A stretch of 64,000 nt of DNA, from contig JAMWZW010000001.1 in the NCBI GenBank assembly GCA_024281995.1, positions 744,001-808,000 of the forward strand. Reading direction: 5' to 3'. This document shows, in pieces, positions 61,066-64,000 of this stretch. Within the stretch, counting starts at the first letter, position 1. Every line of letters begins with the position of its first letter. The notes below the pieces were generated by a model. That model did no database searches and was not told the origin of the DNA. It saw only the letters and a list, made by a program, of their open reading frames with translations. The DNA is from Nitrosomonas sp. (GTDB taxonomy: Bacteria; Pseudomonadota; Gammaproteobacteria; Burkholderiales; Nitrosomonadaceae). The position numbers were made by a program, and so were the translations under genes.

Positions 61066-61434
61066 ATGGACGAAGATAACCCTTCCACAATAGATTTTGA
61101 CGATGCGCAGATAATTGGTAAATTCAATAGCTTATTGAATAAATACCAGAATCAGGGGATGATACCTCAGAAGGCTACTTCAACTCCAATAGCTGCAGAG
61201 CAAACCTGTGGTTTAACAGTAGAGCTAGGATCAGATAAAATTCCCGTGCTTACTGATGTCGTAATACTTCATCCATCAGTAATACAACCTCAACCCAAGC
61301 GGTTGAGGCCAATGCAACAGATTCTGGATGCCGCACTCGTGGATGCACAAATCGAAATGAGTGCAAGCGATAGAAAAGCATTAGCAATTGCGCTGGAATC
61401 CCGCCTGGATAGTCAAATTAAGAATTGTATTTAG
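61066..61434 (+). CDS. Hypothetical protein between holC and valS
   Basis: The 122 residues are acidic at the start (MDEDNPSTIDFDDAQ), with a low-complexity middle and a helical end (MQQILDAALVDAQIEMSASD, RKALAIALESRLDSQI). No signal peptide or known domain is seen. It lies 34 bases after holC on the same strand, so it is probably part of the pepA-holC-valS block. In other betaproteobacteria a small unknown protein also occurs at this place. I do not know its function. Confidence 0.65.
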   Translation: MDEDNPSTIDFDDAQIIGKFNSLLNKYQNQGMIPQKATSTPIAAEQTCGLTVELGSDKIPVLTDVVILHPSVIQPQPKRLRPMQQILDAALVDAQIEMSASDRKALAIALESRLDSQIKNCI

Positions 61435-61572
61435 CAGGTTGTACCTCTATCCCGCTGTAAAGGGAGCAGTTGTAAAAATTGCAAAATGATTAATTTCATG
61501 CCGGACGCGATAACAAGCCATCCGTTATAATAGTTTTCACTATTTTTATCATTCAATTCAATCATAAATTTC

Positions 61573-64000
61573 ATGGAACTCGAGAAAAGTTTTGATCCCA
61601 AGCGTATTGAGGATCATTGGTATGCCATCTGGGAATCAAACGGTTATTTCAAACCAGCCGCTGCAAAAGATCAGCCGGCTTATTGCATCATGCTGCCACC
61701 GCCTAATGTGACGGGAACTTTGCATATGGGACATGCTTTTCAGCACACTTTGATGGATGCATTAACCCGTTATCACCGCATGCTGGGCGATAATACATTG
61801 TGGCAGCCGGGTACCGACCATGCCGGGATCGCCACGCAGATTGTCGTGGAACGTCAGTTGGATCAACAGCATATCGATCGCCGTGAATTGGGCCGGGAAG
61901 CATTCCTACAGCGCGTATGGCAATGGAAGGAAGAGTCAGGCTCAACGATTACGCGGCAAATGCGGCGGCTAGGTAGTTCTTGTGACTGGACACGTGAGCG
62001 TTTCACCATGGATGACGCTTTATCGCGCGCAGTGACGGAGGTTTTTGTCCGGCTTTATCGTGAAGGACTTATTTACCGCGGTAAGCGTCTGGTTAATTGG
62101 GATCCTGTGTTACAAACCGCGGTTTCCGATCTGGAAGTGGTGTCCACGGAAGAAAATGGATCATTGTGGCACATTCGCTATCTCCTTGAACAAGCGGATG
62201 GCAGCGCACTACAGCAAGCCGAAGCATTGATCGTGGCAACCACCCGGCCTGAAACCATGCTCGGAGACGTGGCGGTGGCCGTTCATCCCGATGATTCCCG
62301 TTATCAGCATTTGATCGGACGCCATGTGCGGTTGCCGTTGTGCGAGCGCACCATTCCGATTATTGCCGATACGTATGTCGACCGGGAATTTGGCACGGGT
62401 TGTGTGAAAATCACACCGGCGCACGATTTCAACGATTATCAGGTAGGGCAGCGGCATCATTTGGTGCCCATCAATATTTTTACCTTAGATGGAAAAATCA
62501 ATGACTTGGCGCCTACTGATTATCAAGGTATGGATCGCTTCGATGCCCGGAAAAGAATCGTTGCCGATTTAGAAGCGCAGGGTTTATTGGTCGAAACCAA
62601 AGCACACAAACTCATGGCACCACGGGGTGACCGGACCAATACCATCATTGAACCGATGCTAACCGATCAATGGTATGTCGCGATGGAGGATATGGCAAAA
62701 CGTGGTCTGGAAGTCGTCGCGAATGGAAAAATTACACTCACACCCAATAATTGGACGCATGTTTATAACCAATGGCTGGAAAATATTCAGGATTGGTGTA
62801 TTTCCCGTCAATTGTGGTGGGGGCATCGCATTCCTGCTTGGTATGATGAGGATGGCAACATCACCGTTGCGCATGATTTGGAAGAAGCGCAACGACTTGC
62901 CGGTAAAAATGATCTGAGGCAAGATGAAGATGTTCTGGATACTTGGTTCTCATCGGCGTTATGGCCATTTTCAACATTAGGCTGGCCGGATGAAACGCCG
63001 GAATTGAAAACTTTTTTGCCAACTTCGGTATTGATTACCGGTTTCGATATCATTTTCTTTTGGGTGGCGCGTATGGTGATGATGTCGCTGCACTTTACCG
63101 GTAAGGTGCCTTTCAAGGAAGTCTACATTACCGGTCTGATTCGTGATGCCGAAGGGCAAAAAATGAGTAAATCCAAAGGCAATGTGCTCGATCCGTTGGA
63201 TTTGATAGACGGGATTACTCTGCCGGAATTGATAGCTAAGCGGACGACAGGGTTAATGAATCCAAAACAAGCCGATTCCATTGAAAAAAATACCCGTAAA
63301 CATTTTCCTGAAGGTATTCCGGCTTTTGGCACCGATGCATTACGTTTTACTTTTGCCAGTCTGGCATCGCATGGTCGCGACATCAAATTCGATATGCAAC
63401 GGTGTGAAGGCTACCGTAATTTCTGCAACAAGTTGTGGAATGCTACACGCTATGTATTAATGAATTGCGAGGGCAAGGATTGCGGATTGGATGAAACACA
63501 GGCTTTAGTATATTCTGCCGCTGACCGGTGGATAATCAGCCGATTGCAGCAAGCGGAACAGGCTGTTGCGCAAGCGTTCGGCAATTACCGTTTTGATCTG
63601 GCTGCACGTGAAATCTATGAATTGGTTTGGGACGAGTATTGTGATTGGTATGTTGAATTCGCCAAAGTGCAATTGCATAGTGATCAGGTTGCAGTACAAC
63701 GGGCAACGCGCCGCACTCTGGTGCGCGTGCTGGAGACGATGCTGCGGCTTGCGCACCCAATCATTCCATTCATTACCGAAGAACTGTGGCAAAAGGTTGC
63801 GCCGCTGGCTGGGAAATCGGGAGCAAGTATCATGCGCCAGCCCTATCCAAAGATAAATGAAACGCGCATCAATGAAGAAGCAATGCAATCCATCGCTTTG
63901 TTGAAGGATTTAATTAATGCATGCCGCACCTTGCGCAGTGAGATGAATTTATCGCCGGCGCTAAAAGTACCTTTATTAGCAGCAGGGGATCAGCAATTAC
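61573..64000 (+). CDS. valS: Valyl-tRNA synthetase (cut by window end)
   Basis: This class I synthetase charges tRNA-Val and edits mischarged threonine. The first 809 codons are present; the gene runs off the right edge. The N-terminus is [17 protein letters not shown]. The HIGH-type motif is [13 protein letters not shown], the editing domain is in place ([15 protein letters not shown]), and the KMSKS loop is [14 protein letters not shown], followed by the anticodon-binding helical domain. Its base composition is more GC-rich than the genes just upstream. Confidence 0.95.
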   Translation, partial: MELEKSFDPKRIEDHWYAIWESNGYFKPAAAKDQPAYCIMLPPPNVTGTLHMGHAFQHTLMDALTRYHRMLGDNTLWQPGTDHAGIATQIVVERQLDQQHIDRRELGREAFLQRVWQWKEESGSTITRQMRRLGSSCDWTRERFTMDDALSRAVTEVFVRLYREGLIYRGKRLVNWDPVLQTAVSDLEVVSTEENGSLWHIRYLLEQADGSALQQAEALIVATTRPETMLGDVAVAVHPDDSRYQHLIGRHVRLPLCERTIPIIADTYVDREFGTGCVKITPAHDFNDYQVGQRHHLVPINIFTLDGKINDLAPTDYQGMDRFDARKRIVADLEAQGLLVETKAHKLMAPRGDRTNTIIEPMLTDQWYVAMEDMAKRGLEVVANGKITLTPNNWTHVYNQWLENIQDWCISRQLWWGHRIPAWYDEDGNITVAHDLEEAQRLAGKNDLRQDEDVLDTWFSSALWPFSTLGWPDETPELKTFLPTSVLITGFDIIFFWVARMVMMSLHFTGKVPFKEVYITGLIRDAEGQKMSKSKGNVLDPLDLIDGITLPELIAKRTTGLMNPKQADSIEKNTRKHFPEGIPAFGTDALRFTFASLASHGRDIKFDMQRCEGYRNFCNKLWNATRYVLMNCEGKDCGLDETQALVYSAADRWIISRLQQAEQAVAQAFGNYRFDLAAREIYELVWDEYCDWYVEFAKVQLHSDQVAVQRATRRTLVRVLETMLRLAHPIIPFITEELWQKVAPLAGKSGASIMRQPYPKINETRINEEAMQSIALLKDLINACRTLRSEMNLSPALKVPLLAAGDQQL

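Overview
The window looks like a chromosomal segment of a betaproteobacterium close to Nitrosomonas and other Nitrosomonadaceae. This is inferred from the proteins and gene order: a PilS/PilR pair, COX15-type heme A synthase, divergent rne/rluC, petABC-sspA-sspB, a DciA/M23/SecA block, a FocA/NirC channel, and a decayed gene resembling the small metal-binding protein described from Nitrosomonas. No ammonia-oxidation gene lies here, so the genus is a guess. Most of the sequence is conserved housekeeping DNA.

Layout. 0-4.5 kb: heme A synthase, then PilR and PilS and a small membrane zinc-ribbon protein. 4.8-9.9 kb: ispB divergent from rplU-rpmA, then obgE-proB overlapping, then a DUF1624 membrane protein. 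10.1-14.4 kb: a loose AT-rich patch of small exported or unknown proteins, a decayed small exported protein, a MEDS-domain sensor and a Crp/Fnr regulator. 14.4-21.8 kb: a visibly more GC-rich block with a DsbA-like protein, a DUF6279 lipoprotein, dapE, and a fatty-acid pair (FadE-type acyl-CoA dehydrogenase and acyl-CoA synthetase). 22.4-31.7 kb: rne/rluC, then the tesA/ybbA-ybbP locus, in which the two divergent start codons overlap on one CATG, then hemW. 31.8-41.5 kb: FocA/NirC channel, hemerythrin protein, dciA, an M23 peptidase, secA, the cytochrome bc1 operon and sspAB. 41.5-46.0 kb: tRNA-Thr and a small accessory island. 46-64 kb: radC, coaBC-dut, ffh, a cytochrome c assembly protein, two GGDEF proteins, a truncated hemoglobin, maeA, serB, pepA, holC and the start of valS.

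The island at 41.6-46.0 kb is the most unusual part. It holds a likely two-nuclease gene: an N-terminal PD-(D/E)XK (Mrr-like) module and, in the next frame, a long protein with a PIN-like C-terminus. It also holds a complete but decayed IS481-family element with inverted ends and an exact 7-bp target duplication, and fragments of IS5 and IS30 transposases and a helix-turn-helix gene. The IS481 element landed in the last codons of the nuclease gene, so the present stop codon comes from the IS end. The original C-terminus can be read on the far side of the element.

Several genes fit a life with reactive nitrogen and respiratory stress: a formate/nitrite-type channel, a hemerythrin-like protein, a group III truncated hemoglobin, bc1 and heme A synthesis. 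No CRISPR array, rRNA operon or prophage was seen.
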